From JANQHO01 sp965218075 (GTDB taxonomy: Bacteria; Bacteroidota; Bacteroidia; Flavobacteriales; Schleiferiaceae): a stretch of 64,000 nt of DNA. Location: the NCBI GenBank assembly GCA_965218075.1, contig CBDCJZ010000003.1:62001-126000 (forward strand). Reading direction: 5' to 3'. Made by a program: the position numbers and the translations under genes. The notes beneath the pieces are model-generated. The model saw nothing but the letters and a program-made list of their open reading frames with translations. It was not told the DNA's origin and ran no database searches. Of the stretch, positions 46,010 through 56,044 are shown in pieces. Position 1 is the first letter of the stretch; each line of letters opens with the position of its first letter.

Positions 46010-46439
46010 CTTGGTTGTGTTAAAGCATTTAGCCAAACTGCTAATGGCCTCTGCAATCTCATTTATAGCCCATCTAGCAGTACTCCATTTTTTAGGCTTG
46101 TCCTTGCTTGCTCACAAAATCATCCTGTCATACCTCGCTAATACAATTCTGGCGATAATTATCCTTATCTTATTGCTTAAAGCACAAAAGAGATTCCAAA
46201 ACAGCCTTGGCTTTTTATTTATGGGAAGTAGTTTTTTAAAGTTCGGGCTATTCTTTACTCTGTTTTACCCCACCTACTATCTTGATAAAGATGTTGATAA
46301 ACAAGAGTTTTTAACATTTTTCGTGCCTTATGGGACATGTCTTATTTTTGAAACAAAAATTCTGATCAGTCAAAACTTTTCAAATAAAAAGGGCTCTTTT
46401 CAAAAGAGTTTAAAAGAGATTCGATCTTTTCTTTGGTGA
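45984..46439 (+). CDS. DUF6168-like membrane protein
   Basis: A 151-residue protein with four hydrophobic helices, located between atpZ and atpB where Bacteroidota commonly carry a DUF6168 protein of unknown role, probably the AtpI-like partner. No diagnostic motifs; the call depends on position and topology. Overlaps atpZ by 26 bases, showing coupling. Confidence 0.65.
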   Translation: MLSIKSINNLVVLKHLAKLLMASAISFIAHLAVLHFLGLSLLAHKIILSYLANTILAIIILILLLKAQKRFQNSLGFLFMGSSFLKFGLFFTLFYPTYYLDKDVDKQEFLTFFVPYGTCLIFETKILISQNFSNKKGSFQKSLKEIRSFLW

Positions 46440-46497
46440 TAAATATTAATCGTTAACTTTTTCGTAGTTTTTTAAAACGCCTTCTGAATATATAAGC

Positions 46498-47577
46498 ATG
46501 CAGTTTATTAAAGCGATTTCTCTTTTAGCCATTTTTTGCTCAAGCTCCCCTGTTCTTTCTTTTGTCAGCTACGACGAACAGCGTCATAAGAACTCAGAAC
46601 GAGGCGAAAATGTTAAGAGTGAAATTAAAGAAGCTATCCACCATCACTTAAAGGATGCTCATAGCTTCCATATTTTAACAGACAAAAAAACAGGAGTCCA
46701 TTATGGTTTTCCCCTGCCGATCATTCTTTGGGATAAAGGTCTTCACGTTTTTATGTCATCTGAGTTTCATCATGAAAAAACAGTAGTAGAAAGTAGGGGG
46801 AATTACTATTGTCTGTATCAAAATAAGATTTATAAAACAGATTCTTCGGGAAAACTCATTATGGATCATCATCGTCGTCCTACTAATGTTAAACCTCTCG
46901 ACTTTTCAATAACCAAAAACGTATTTAGCATCATATTGATATCGTTACTAATCTTTTGTGTTTTTAGAAAAACAGCTAATAGTTATAAAAAGGGCTTGGC
47001 GCCAAGTGGTATTTCTAAGTTTTTGGAGCCTTTAGTGTTATTTGTAAGAGATGAGATAGCCATTCCAAATATTGGAGAGAAGTATCATCGAAAATACATG
47101 GGCTATTTACTTACGGTATTTTTCTTCATTTGGTTTACTAATCTGGTGGGTCTTGCCCCGTTGAGTATAAATGTAACAGGGAATATTGCAGTTACTTTTG
47201 CCTTGTCTTTTATGACTTTTCTCATTACTCAATTTACAGCCAAAGGAGAATATTGGAGACATATTTTCTGGACGCCTGGAATACCCGTTCCAATGAAATT
47301 GGTTTTAGCCCCAATTGAACTGCTGGGTATTTTCATTAAGCCATTTGCCCTTATGATTCGTTTGTTTGCTAATATGTCGGCAGGGCATTTAATATTGATG
47401 AGCTCAATTGGTTTGTTGTACATATTTCAAAGCTGGTTTGCCCGTGCAGCATTTCTCGGCTTGAGTCTGTTTTTATCAGTTATAGAATTGTTAGTTGCTT
47501 TTTTGCAAGCATATATTTTTACCATGCTTACAGCTCTTTATTTTGGAAATGCTGTAGCAGAGCATAATGGACATTAA
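46498..47577 (+). CDS. atpB: F1Fo ATP synthase subunit a
   Basis: A 359-residue subunit a, forming the proton half-channels. A signal peptide and a long periplasmic N-terminal domain (to about residue 140), typical of Bacteroidota, precede five or six membrane helices. The essential Arg288 lies in PFALMIRLFANMSAGHL. The usual partners atpE, F, H, A, G should follow on the same strand but do not: secA faces it only 42 bases away. The gene itself is intact and follows atpZ and the DUF6168 gene. Confidence 0.93.
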   Translation: MQFIKAISLLAIFCSSSPVLSFVSYDEQRHKNSERGENVKSEIKEAIHHHLKDAHSFHILTDKKTGVHYGFPLPIILWDKGLHVFMSSEFHHEKTVVESRGNYYCLYQNKIYKTDSSGKLIMDHHRRPTNVKPLDFSITKNVFSIILISLLIFCVFRKTANSYKKGLAPSGISKFLEPLVLFVRDEIAIPNIGEKYHRKYMGYLLTVFFFIWFTNLVGLAPLSINVTGNIAVTFALSFMTFLITQFTAKGEYWRHIFWTPGIPVPMKLVLAPIELLGIFIKPFALMIRLFANMSAGHLILMSSIGLLYIFQSWFARAAFLGLSLFLSVIELLVAFLQAYIFTMLTALYFGNAVAEHNGH

Positions 47578-47618
47578 TTAAAACTTTGAAAACAGTCCCT
47601 TAAATTAGTCAATGACCT

Positions 47619-50600
47619 TTATTCTATAATCATCCATTGCTGGCTATTTATCATGGGCAAGGCTTTTTTATACTTCATTTCTTTTTTCTCCCCAGTAGTA
47701 AGATTTTGTATAGTTATCGCATCATTTCTTCCATATTTTTTATCAGAAATCACCGGCTTGGATTTAGGCGGAGCCACAGCTTTACCCCCCGAAGTAGTAG
47801 TCATTTTCGGATGAGAAGTTTGTAGCCTATCGTAATTGGTTCTTTTCAGGGTTCTAGCTTGTTGTAGCCGATTAGTATCTTGACTGGGCAATTGACCTTT
47901 AAAGAGGAAGGAAACAATCTCTTTATTGCTCTTGTCTATCATGACTTTAAAGAGTTCAAAGGCCTCAAACTTATAAATCAGTAATGGATCTTTCTGTTCG
48001 TAAACTGCTCCTTGAACGGTTTGACGCAAATCGTCCATATCGCGGAGGTGTTCTCTCCAACTCTCATCTATAATTGCTAAAACTATACTTTTTTCAAATT
48101 CACGAATCAGTATTTTTCCTTTACTTTCATAAGCTTTTCTAAGATTGGCTACAACTTGTATACCTTTAATCCCATCGGTAATAGGTACTACTATATTCTC
48201 AAATTTATCGGCTTGGTTTTCGTAAACATTCTTAATTACTGGATAAGCCATTTCAGCTATCTCACGGTTTTTATTGGAATATTCGACCAACACTTTCTCA
48301 TAAAGCTGATTCGTTAAGCTAGGCTGGTCCATTTTCTCAAAATCTTCTTGGGTAAAAGGATTTTCCATAGTAAATATCCAGGCCAGCTTCAATTGGAAGC
48401 CATCGTAATCCTTAGCCTCTTGATGTTTTGCTATTATACTTTCACAAGTATCGTAGAACATATTGGCAATATCTACCTGCAACCGCCCTCCGTATAGGGC
48501 ATGCCTTCTACGTTTGTATACCACTTCCCGTTGAGAGCTCATCACATCATCATACTCTAGTAATCGTTTGCGGATACCAAAGTTGTTTTCCTCTACTTTT
48601 TTCTGGGCTCGTTCAATTGATCTAGAAACCATTCTATGCTGGATTACTTCCCCTTTTTTCAATCCCATACGATCCATCAACCTTGCTATTCTCTCAGAAC
48701 CAAAAAGGCGCATGAGGTTATCTTCCAGCGATATAAAAAATTGAGAGCTACCTGGGTCTCCTTGCCTCCCGGACCGACCGCGTAACTGACGATCTATTCT
48801 ACGGGAATCGTGACGCTCCGTTCCAATAATGGCCAATCCTTTAGCTGCTTTACTTTCAGGGGTAAGTTTAATGTCTGTACCCCTACCGGCCATGTTAGTG
48901 GCAATCGTTACTGTTCCCGGCTTCCCGGCTTCAGCTACAATTTCTGCTTCCCGTTGATGAAGTTTTGCGTTCAGTACGTTGTGCTTAATCTTACGCAGTT
49001 TTAAAGCGCGACTCAAGAGTTCTGAAACTTCAACTGAGGTAGTACCAACTAATACTGGTCGACCCTCATTTATCAGTTTGTTAATTTCTTTAACTATTGC
49101 ACTGTATTTCTCGCGTTTAGTTTTGTACACTAAGTCTTCTCGATCTTCTCTTACGATGGGCTTGTTGGTGGGAATTACTGTTACTTCCAACTTATAAATA
49201 TCAAAGAATTCGTTTGCTTCTGTTTCTGCAGTACCTGTCATCCCGCTTAGCTTATTGTACATGCGGAAGTAATTTTGCAGAGTAACAGCGGCATAGGTTT
49301 GAGTGGCTGCTTCTATCTTCACATTTTCTTTAGCTTCAATGGCCTGATGTAATCCATCAGAATACCTGCGTCCTTCCATGATGCGGCCTGTTTGCTCGCC
49401 CACGATCTTCACCTTGTTGTCCATGACCACGTATTCAGTATCCTTTTCAAATAGAGTATAGGCCTTAAGCAATTGGTTCATGGTATGGATGCGTTCACTT
49501 TTTACTGAAAAATCCCGCATGATTTCCTCCTTCTTTTGAGCTTTCTTTTCAATGTCTATTTCGGCATTATCTAACTGAGCCAGCTCTGCACCTATATCGG
49601 GCATTAAGAAGAAATCGCGATCAGTGCCTCCTGAAATAAGATCAATTCCTTTATCAGTAAGATCAATCTGATTGTTTTTCTCATCAATGGTGAAGAAGAG
49701 TTTATCGTCTATGATGTACATATTCTTCATTTGCTCCTGCATAAAAAGGTTTTCTGTTTTTTGGAGCAAGGTTTTCATCCCTTCTTCACTTAGGAATTTG
49801 ATAAGGGCATTGTTTTTAGGTAACCCTCTGTGAGAACGCAGCAATTTTTTACTTCCTTCTTTAATATCCCCACTTGTTATTAGCTCTTTAGCTTCACGCA
49901 ATTCTTCAATAACTAAAGCTCGTTGTGCTTCAACGAGCTTAACAACATGAGGTTTTAACTCATTAAATTCATGGCGGTCACCTTTTGGAGTGGGTCCCGA
50001 TATAATCAAAGGAGTACGGGCATCGTCAATCAACACTGAGTCTACCTCATCAACAATAGCATAATTATGCTCTCGTTGCACCAGGTCCTCAGGTGAACGA
50101 GCCATATTGTCACGGAGGTAATCAAAGCCAAATTCACTATTAGTTCCGTAGGTAATATCGGTTAGGTAAGCTTGTCTGCGTTCTTCAGAATTGGGCTGAT
50201 GGCGATCAATGCAATCTACTGTAAGACCGTGAAACTGAAAAAGAGGTCCCATCCACTCAGTATCTCTTCTAGCCAGATAATCATTAACTGTTACTACGTG
50301 AACTCCTTTTCCAGGAAGAGCATTAAGGTATACTAATAAAGTAGCCACCAAAGTTTTACCTTCACCGGTGGCCATCTCAGCTATGCTTCCGTTGTGCAGT
50401 AGTACACCCCCCATCAGTTGTACATCATAATGCACCATGTCCCAGGTAATTTGATTATCCGCAGCCATCCAAGAATTTTTCCAGATAGCTTTACCGCGAC
50501 TTATATCTACAACATTTAGCTTATTATTCAACTCGCGATCAAAATCTGTGGCTCTTACTTCTAGTGTTTCATTTTCTTTAAATCTCCTAGTGGTCTCTTT

Positions 50601-50966
50601 TATTACAGCAAACGCTTCTGGTAAAATTTCTTTAAGCAACTCTTCTGTTTTTTCATATATCTGCTCTTCTAATTTATCCAGTTCTGTATAGTATTTTTCT
50701 TTCTCCTCAACATTTTCTTCTATTTCTAATTTTTCTTTAATTTCTGCTATTCTATTGTTTTCTTTTGCTATGTTTTCAGCCATCTGCTTTTTAAATTCCA
50801 GGGTTTTTGCGCGTAGCTCATCATTGGAAAAACTGGTATAGATGGGATATATTTTTTTGACCTGATCTACAACAGGCTGTATTTCTTTGAGGTCTCGGTT
50901 ACTTTTGGAACCAAAAATCTTTTGTAAAAAATTGGCAATCATATCTTCATTTTTAGACAAGGGCAA
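47619..50966 (-). CDS. secA: Preprotein translocase ATPase SecA
   Basis: An 1115-residue SecA, longer than the E. coli 901 because of the Bacteroidota insertions (residues about 330-480). Walker A GEGKT is near residue 200, the DEAD-box-like DEVDSVLIDDARTPLI near 300-315 and the second nucleotide fold motifs AGRGTDIKL and QLRGRSGRQGDPG near 740-780. The C-terminus keeps only YGRND and continues DAITIQNLTTGEKKEMKY to the end without the Cys-rich zinc-binding motif that binds SecB. It drives protein export through SecYEG. It faces atpB. Confidence 0.95.
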   Translation of the reverse strand: MPLSKNEDMIANFLQKIFGSKSNRDLKEIQPVVDQVKKIYPIYTSFSNDELRAKTLEFKKQMAENIAKENNRIAEIKEKLEIEENVEEKEKYYTELDKLEEQIYEKTEELLKEILPEAFAVIKETTRRFKENETLEVRATDFDRELNNKLNVVDISRGKAIWKNSWMAADNQITWDMVHYDVQLMGGVLLHNGSIAEMATGEGKTLVATLLVYLNALPGKGVHVVTVNDYLARRDTEWMGPLFQFHGLTVDCIDRHQPNSEERRQAYLTDITYGTNSEFGFDYLRDNMARSPEDLVQREHNYAIVDEVDSVLIDDARTPLIISGPTPKGDRHEFNELKPHVVKLVEAQRALVIEELREAKELITSGDIKEGSKKLLRSHRGLPKNNALIKFLSEEGMKTLLQKTENLFMQEQMKNMYIIDDKLFFTIDEKNNQIDLTDKGIDLISGGTDRDFFLMPDIGAELAQLDNAEIDIEKKAQKKEEIMRDFSVKSERIHTMNQLLKAYTLFEKDTEYVVMDNKVKIVGEQTGRIMEGRRYSDGLHQAIEAKENVKIEAATQTYAAVTLQNYFRMYNKLSGMTGTAETEANEFFDIYKLEVTVIPTNKPIVREDREDLVYKTKREKYSAIVKEINKLINEGRPVLVGTTSVEVSELLSRALKLRKIKHNVLNAKLHQREAEIVAEAGKPGTVTIATNMAGRGTDIKLTPESKAAKGLAIIGTERHDSRRIDRQLRGRSGRQGDPGSSQFFISLEDNLMRLFGSERIARLMDRMGLKKGEVIQHRMVSRSIERAQKKVEENNFGIRKRLLEYDDVMSSQREVVYKRRRHALYGGRLQVDIANMFYDTCESIIAKHQEAKDYDGFQLKLAWIFTMENPFTQEDFEKMDQPSLTNQLYEKVLVEYSNKNREIAEMAYPVIKNVYENQADKFENIVVPITDGIKGIQVVANLRKAYESKGKILIREFEKSIVLAIIDESWREHLRDMDDLRQTVQGAVYEQKDPLLIYKFEAFELFKVMIDKSNKEIVSFLFKGQLPSQDTNRLQQARTLKRTNYDRLQTSHPKMTTTSGGKAVAPPKSKPVISDKKYGRNDAITIQNLTTGEKKEMKYKKALPMINSQQWMIIE

Positions 50967-51089
50967 CTAGTTTAGCCATAATTGAACGGCTTTGGAAGGG
51001 CTAAAGCTATATTGCTGTCTTGGAGTTAATGAACCAACTGAAAGCAAAAAAGCTTTGCCCAATGTAAAACTTTTACGCTTTAAGCCAAC

Positions 51090-51314
51090 TTAGTATTCGT
51101 CTTCGTTCCAAAGAAAATCTTCTTTTGACGGATAATCAGCCCAGATGTCTTCGATCGATTCATAAGCCTCATCACCATCATACTCGATATCCTGGAGATT
51201 TTCCACTACTTCCAGAGGAGCCCCGGTTCGAATAGCGTAATCGATTAATTCATCTTTAGTTGCCGGCCAAGGTGCATCGCTTAAATAGTTTGCCAATTCC
51301 AATGTCCAGTACAT
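51090..51314 (-). CDS. DUF2795 family protein
   Basis: A 74-residue acidic protein, MYWTLELANYLSDAPWPATK with the conserved segment DELIDYAIRTGAPLEVVENL. It matches the small DUF2795 family, possibly a winged-helix-like or helical fold, of unknown function. Its end is 124 bases from the secA start on the same strand. Confidence 0.8.
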   Translation of the reverse strand: MYWTLELANYLSDAPWPATKDELIDYAIRTGAPLEVVENLQDIEYDGDEAYESIEDIWADYPSKEDFLWNEDEY

Positions 51315-51408
51315 ACCATCATATAATATACCTTATTCTTAAAATTTTTGCAAAGCTAATTTTTTAGTTTGATTGTTCAAATGGGCTTTGGCAAAATAAC
51401 TCTCCTAT

Positions 51409-51957
51409 TTAATCTCTTGTTTTCCAAAGGGTTTCTTTGCCTTTGTGTTGATGAGTACAATATCTTGCCAACACGAAGAGGTAATCGCTTAAACGATTGA
51501 GAAATCGGATGGTTTTATCATTAACTGTTGTCATTTGTGCCAGGCCGATAGTTCTCCGCTCAGCTCTGCGACAAATAGAACGCGCCACGTGACAGTATGA
51601 AGATGTTTTGTCCCCACCTGGTAAAATAAAATTTTTTAATTCAGGCAAAACCTCATTCATTCGATCAATTTCCTGCTCCAGTTTTCCGACATTCTCGTCC
51701 TTTATCTGGGGTAGAGTAATACAGTTTTTGTCAGGATCTGTTGCCAGTTCTGAACCAATGATGAAAAGTAGATTTTGAATTTCTACTAAAAAGTTCTCAG
51801 CTAATTTATCTTCTGTCGTATCTCTGATGAGACCAATAAAGGAGTTGAGTTCATCTACCGTTCCGTAGGCTTCTATGCAAATATTGGTTTTTTTTACGCG
51901 GGTTCCTCCTATCAATGAGGTTTCCCCAGTATCACCTTTACGGGTATAGACTTTCAT
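51409..51957 (-). CDS. Cob(I)yrinic acid a,c-diamide adenosyltransferase (PduO type)
   Basis: A 182-residue PduO-type adenosyltransferase that attaches the adenosyl group of ATP to cobalamin. N-terminal motif TRKGDTGETSLIGGTRVKK (ATP binding), EAYGTVDELNSFIG, GGDKTSSYCHVARSICRRAE and RFLNRLSDYLFVLAR are all as expected for the family. It may serve a B12-dependent mutase elsewhere. No other cobalamin gene is nearby. Confidence 0.92.
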   Translation of the reverse strand: MKVYTRKGDTGETSLIGGTRVKKTNICIEAYGTVDELNSFIGLIRDTTEDKLAENFLVEIQNLLFIIGSELATDPDKNCITLPQIKDENVGKLEQEIDRMNEVLPELKNFILPGGDKTSSYCHVARSICRRAERRTIGLAQMTTVNDKTIRFLNRLSDYLFVLARYCTHQHKGKETLWKTRD

Positions 51958-52592
51958 TTGATAGTTTCTTGATTTAATATAAACGCCAAGCTAATTAGGG
52001 GATTAACAAGGTTTACAAAGATAGTTTCTCTTGATTCTTTTTATCGGTAATATTGCAATAAACAAATAAAACAATAGGGGATAACTAAAACAAAGAGTTT
52101 TTCTGAATTGCAAAATAAGCTAGGTTATATATTTTAAAGTACTGGGGCATCCGGCGTGTAACAGCAGAGCTATCTTTGAATATCTTGTATCTATCAATTC
52201 CTGTATTTGTGGCGATTTTGTTGCAGTTCTATGACTTTTCCAATCTACAATTTTGCAACGCCTTAAGAGAAGTGAGAGAAGATAGGACTCATCTAGAGTC
52301 AGATTAGAGGGATTTCTATTCTGTTATTGCATTAATGGTTTGTTATTGCATTAATGCTGATAATATGGAATGAGGTTAAATCCCTTTTGAATGATTTAGG
52401 GACCAAAATATCCAAATGAACGAGATTTCTGCTGTTGAATCTTTATTGATTGGGTATGTTTACAAATAATAGTGAAAGAAAAGCTATTTTACTAAATGAT
52501 GAGCAATCTTTTATGAAGCTTCTGAAGTTGGCTTTATCTGAGGGTCTTGGCACCTAAGCTGTGTGGGCTTGGAACATTATAAAACCTCAGAC
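51958..52592. other. Gene-free region before arsC
   Basis: No assignable gene. A 17-base direct repeat TGTTATTGCATTAATG plus one base occurs twice in tandem at 52322-52338 and 52341-52357. A short frame beginning at 52459 (MFTNNSERKAILLNDEQS...) ends after 33 codons and is not recognised. Confidence 0.4.
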
Positions 52593-53025
52593 ATGAAAAG
52601 AGTTTTAGTGCTCTGCACAGGAAACTCCTGCCGTAGTCAAATGATGCAAGGTTATTTACGGCAAATGGTGGGGAACATGGCAAAGGTCTACAGTGCCGGT
52701 ATGCAAACTTGTGGAGTGAATCCTAAGGCTATTGGCATTATGTAAAGAAGATGGGGTGGACATCTCTCACCACTTTTCCAGTCATGTTGATGAGTATCAG
52801 AACATCGAATTCGACTATGTAATTACAATATGTAATCAGGCCAAAAAAAATTGTCCATGGTTTCCCTCCAACGCAATAAGACTTCACCAAAATTTTGAAG
52901 ACCCTGCTCAAGCTAAAGGTACCGAAGAAGAAATTATAACAAGGTTTAGAAAAGTTAGAGATCAAATTAAAGCTTATTCAATTGAGTTTACCAAGAAATA
53001 TATTGGCCGAAAAAGCATTTTCTGA
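52593..53025 (+). pseudogene. arsC: Low-MW phosphatase-like arsenate reductase, frameshifted
   Basis: The first frame reads KRVLVLCTGNSCRSQMMQGY with the P-loop CTGNSCRS, through VYSAGMQTCGVNPKAIGIM and stops. The second frame resumes KEDGVDISHHFSSHVDEYQN, then FDYVITICNQAKKNCPWFP and HQNFEDPAQAKGTEEEI. An extra T after ATG (ATGTAAAGAA rather than ATGAAAGAA) accounts for the break. Repaired, it would be 143 residues, the normal length for a thioredoxin-coupled ArsC or a low-molecular-weight protein tyrosine phosphatase. No ArsR or arsenite pump gene nearby. A single-base sequencing error cannot be excluded. Confidence 0.85.
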
Positions 53026-53058
53026 TTTTATACGACATTTAATATACTTTAAGCTCCT

Positions 53059-54276
53059 ATGATTACCTTAAAACCTTTTGCTGCCCTTCGTCCTTCACGT
53101 GATAAAGTTCATTTAGTAACTACCCGTAATTACTTTTCATACAGTGATGAAGAGCTGGACTACAAGCTCAAGAACAATTCTTATACTTTTTTGCATGTAA
53201 TCAATCCTGTGGAAGGAAAAAAACCTCTTTATGGAGAAGAGAAATGTCATTTGGTAAAAAAAGCATTTGAGCAATTCAAGCAAAAAGGAGTTTTTATTAA
53301 GGATAGGCAAGAAAATTTCTATCTATACCGTCAGATAAAAGGAAGTTGTGAGTACATCGGCTTGATTGGAGCAGTCTCTGTTGAGGATTACAGGAAAAAC
53401 CGAATTAAAAAACATGAAAATACATTTGTCCAACGAGAACAAATATTCGCAGACTATCTGAAACAAACTGGCTTTAATGCTGAGCCGGTTTTACTTACAT
53501 ACCGAGATGATTTACGCTTGAATGAACTCTTTGCCAAAGTTATCAATGAAAGCTCGGAATATGAATTTATCAGTATAGACGAGGTTCGACACCAACTTTG
53601 GGTAATTGGTCGCAAGGAGGATATAGAACTTATTATACGGGTTTTTAAAAGTCAGCAAGCCCTTTATATAGTTGACGGGCACCACCGCTGTGCTAGTTCT
53701 TTATTACTATCAGAGAGAATGAACAGCCAAGGGGGACATGAGTATTTTATGGCCTTTCTAATTGGCGAGGAACAAGTGAAGGTTTATGACTTTAACCGCT
53801 TAATCAATGGTCTGAACGGAAAACCTATTTCGAAACTTTTAAGTGAGTTGAAAGAAGATTTTTCGGTAGCACCTATGGGAAACAGGTCTTACAAACCGGA
53901 AAAGCTGCACGAAATAAGCATGTATGTAGAACATAAATGGTATAAGCTGATGCCTAAGACCAGAACACTTAATCCGCATAACTCGATAGAAGTTTTGGAT
54001 GCACAGATCTTAAGTGACAAAATACTAAAACCTATTTTAGGTATTAAAAAACTTAAAATCGATAACAGAATTGGGTTTTTACCTGGCACTGAGGGCTTGG
54101 AGAAGCTGAGGCGAGAAGTGGATAACGGGCTTTACGATATAGCCTTTGCCTTATTTCCCATAAACATCTGCCAGATAAAACAGATAGCCGACGCTGATAT
54201 AACTATGTTCCCTAAAAGCACTTATATTGAGCCTAAGCTCAGAAGCGGACTTATTATTTATGAAATTTTCAATTAG
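53059..54276 (+). CDS. DUF1015 domain protein
   Basis: A 405-residue DUF1015 protein. Signature segments: LKPFAALRPSRDKVHLVTTR at the start, a FYLYRQIKG stretch, and the central IVDGHHRCASSLLLSERM, where the DGHHR motif resembles a ParB-type nucleotide site. Function unproven in the family; some authors relate it to serine kinases of the SbnI/ParB-like type. It is followed closely by the YggS gene and may be in an operon with it. Confidence 0.85.
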   Translation: MITLKPFAALRPSRDKVHLVTTRNYFSYSDEELDYKLKNNSYTFLHVINPVEGKKPLYGEEKCHLVKKAFEQFKQKGVFIKDRQENFYLYRQIKGSCEYIGLIGAVSVEDYRKNRIKKHENTFVQREQIFADYLKQTGFNAEPVLLTYRDDLRLNELFAKVINESSEYEFISIDEVRHQLWVIGRKEDIELIIRVFKSQQALYIVDGHHRCASSLLLSERMNSQGGHEYFMAFLIGEEQVKVYDFNRLINGLNGKPISKLLSELKEDFSVAPMGNRSYKPEKLHEISMYVEHKWYKLMPKTRTLNPHNSIEVLDAQILSDKILKPILGIKKLKIDNRIGFLPGTEGLEKLRREVDNGLYDIAFALFPINICQIKQIADADITMFPKSTYIEPKLRSGLIIYEIFN

Positions 54277-54302
54277 CGACTTGGTTGTGAATAAAAACCT
54301 AT

Positions 54303-55004
54303 ATGCTTGATTCTTTTCACAACAAAGAATTTACAAACATGGAATCTTCAATATCGGAAAATTTAATTCAACTTAAGAATCCTTTACCCGATAATGTTGT
54401 CTTGGTTGCAGTTTCCAAAACAAAACCAGTGAAAGATATTAAAGCTGCTTATGAGGTAGGTCAACGTGATTTTGGGGAAAATCGCATTCAGGAAATGGCA
54501 GTTAAATATAGGCAACTGCCTAAAGATATTCGCTGGCATATGATCGGGCATGTGCAGAGCAATAAGATAAAATATATGACTTCATTTGTTCATTTAGTGC
54601 ATAGCATAGACAAGCCTAAACGAATAGAAGAACTTGATAAGGAAGTGTCTAAAAATAATCGTGTAGTGGATTCTCTTATTCAAATAAACATAGCGGAAGA
54701 AAAAAGTAAGTTTGGTTTTGACCATGAGGGAGCCTGGAAATTTCTAAATACTTTTGCGCCTGAAAAATTTCCAAATGTTAGAATAAGAGGATTAATGGGG
54801 ATAGCTACTTTAACGAATAATAACTCTCAAGTGAGAAATGAATTTAAGGGGCTAAAGCAGTTTTTCGACAGGGTAAAGAGTGAGTTAAATTTCACCCATT
54901 TTAATATTCTCAGCATGGGGATGAGCGATGACTATCAACTAGCTCTAGAAGAAGGAAGCACCATGGTGCGTATAGGATCTGCAATATTTGGGAAGCGGAA
55001 TTAA
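54303..55004 (+). CDS. YggS/PLPBP family PLP homeostasis protein
   Basis: A 233-residue single-domain alanine-racemase-fold protein. PLP-binding Lys39 in VAVSKTKPV, then FGENRIQE, WHMIGHVQSNKIKY and GLMGIATL, and SMGMSDDYQLALEEGSTMVRIG, are the canonical motifs. These proteins bind PLP without enzymatic activity and regulate vitamin B6 and amino acid pools. Two possible starts: the ATG given and another 13 codons later (MESSISENL). Usual length is about 225-235 either way. Confidence 0.92.
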   Translation: MLDSFHNKEFTNMESSISENLIQLKNPLPDNVVLVAVSKTKPVKDIKAAYEVGQRDFGENRIQEMAVKYRQLPKDIRWHMIGHVQSNKIKYMTSFVHLVHSIDKPKRIEELDKEVSKNNRVVDSLIQINIAEEKSKFGFDHEGAWKFLNTFAPEKFPNVRIRGLMGIATLTNNNSQVRNEFKGLKQFFDRVKSELNFTHFNILSMGMSDDYQLALEEGSTMVRIGSAIFGKRN

Positions 55005-55182
55005 AGCTATTGTGCATGGTGATAGAAAATTAGGATTAGCATTTTTTAACACTCAGGAGGTAAAAAAGATAAAGTTTAGCTAGAGTAATCAAAAGAATGC
55101 GAACAGCTTTCTCGGAAAAATAACAATATCATCATTTTTGAAATCATTTTAATTTTCCTGCCATAATTTATACCTTAACCTC

Positions 55183-55689
55183 ATGTATTGTGTATTGGAT
55201 ATAGAATCTACCGGGGGAGATTTTGGTAAAGAATCTATTATCGAAATTGCCCTGTTTAAGTATGATGGACATGAAGTAGTTGACCAACTGATTAGCCTGA
55301 TACGCCCTCACTGTAAAATTCAAAAATATGTGAGTAAAATCACGGGTATTACCCCCAAAATGCTGATACAGGCTCCGAGCTTCCATGAAATTGCCAGACG
55401 AATAATTGAATTAACGAAGGATACTATTTTGGTAGGACATAATGTGGAGTTTGATTATCGCATGTTGCGGCAAGAATTTGACCGGCTAAATTATTTTTAT
55501 GAACGTAAAACATTGGATACTATTTCTTTAACACAAAATCTTATCCCGAGCTTAAGCTCTTATGGCCTGGACAAGGTCTGTAATGAATTGGGTATTCACC
55601 GAGCTAAAAAGCACAGAGCTGAGAATGATGCCCGAACTACTTTGAAACTTTTCAAGATTCTAAGAGAAAAGAATAATAGGCATTATTAA
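55183..55689 (+). CDS. DEDDh-type exonuclease (DnaQ family)
   Basis: A 168-residue 3'-5' exonuclease domain: Exo I motif with Asp6 and Glu8 (VLDIESTGG), Exo II VGHNVEFDYRML, Exo III HRAENDARTT with the general-base histidine five residues before the aspartate. It is DNA polymerase III epsilon-like. Without a further domain it could be a free proofreading or nuclease subunit. It lies 178 bases after the YggS gene, on the same strand. Confidence 0.88.
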   Translation: MYCVLDIESTGGDFGKESIIEIALFKYDGHEVVDQLISLIRPHCKIQKYVSKITGITPKMLIQAPSFHEIARRIIELTKDTILVGHNVEFDYRMLRQEFDRLNYFYERKTLDTISLTQNLIPSLSSYGLDKVCNELGIHRAKKHRAENDARTTLKLFKILREKNNRHY

Positions 55690-56044
55690 TTATATACGCA
55701 TTTGTGATGTCAAGTCTGTTTTGGAAAACGGGAGATACAGGGCTTCTAAAGTAAATAGTAAAAAATTTCCTTGGAATTTTTTAAGCTTGGTTTAATGAAC
55801 AGCATCAACAAACATTTATCAATCAGACCTCTAGAAAATATTGATAAGCTGAGCTTTTAAGGAAATCTGGATTCAAACTTTAAAATCTGGGTTTTTTGGG
55901 GAGAAGAATACTGTTTCCACAATTATTTAAGGGATAAGCTAGATAACTTTAGCTCTTTCTTCGAGAATCTAAAGTTAAAAGAAAGCAATTGAGATAGGAT
56001 TTAACAATGAGTTAAATGGTTTATCCAATCTTTGCTGGGCAGCA
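55690..56044. other. Gene-free stretch
   Basis: Nothing assignable. Short plus-strand pieces (SLYRDKLDNFSSFFENLKLK-like near 55925-55975) look protein-like and may be an eroded gene. Confidence 0.3.

Noticed and set aside
52322..52357. Two tandem copies of TGTTATTGCATTAATG as a CRISPR or iteron start
   Set aside because: Only two copies with a 19-base period and no further repeats or spacers.
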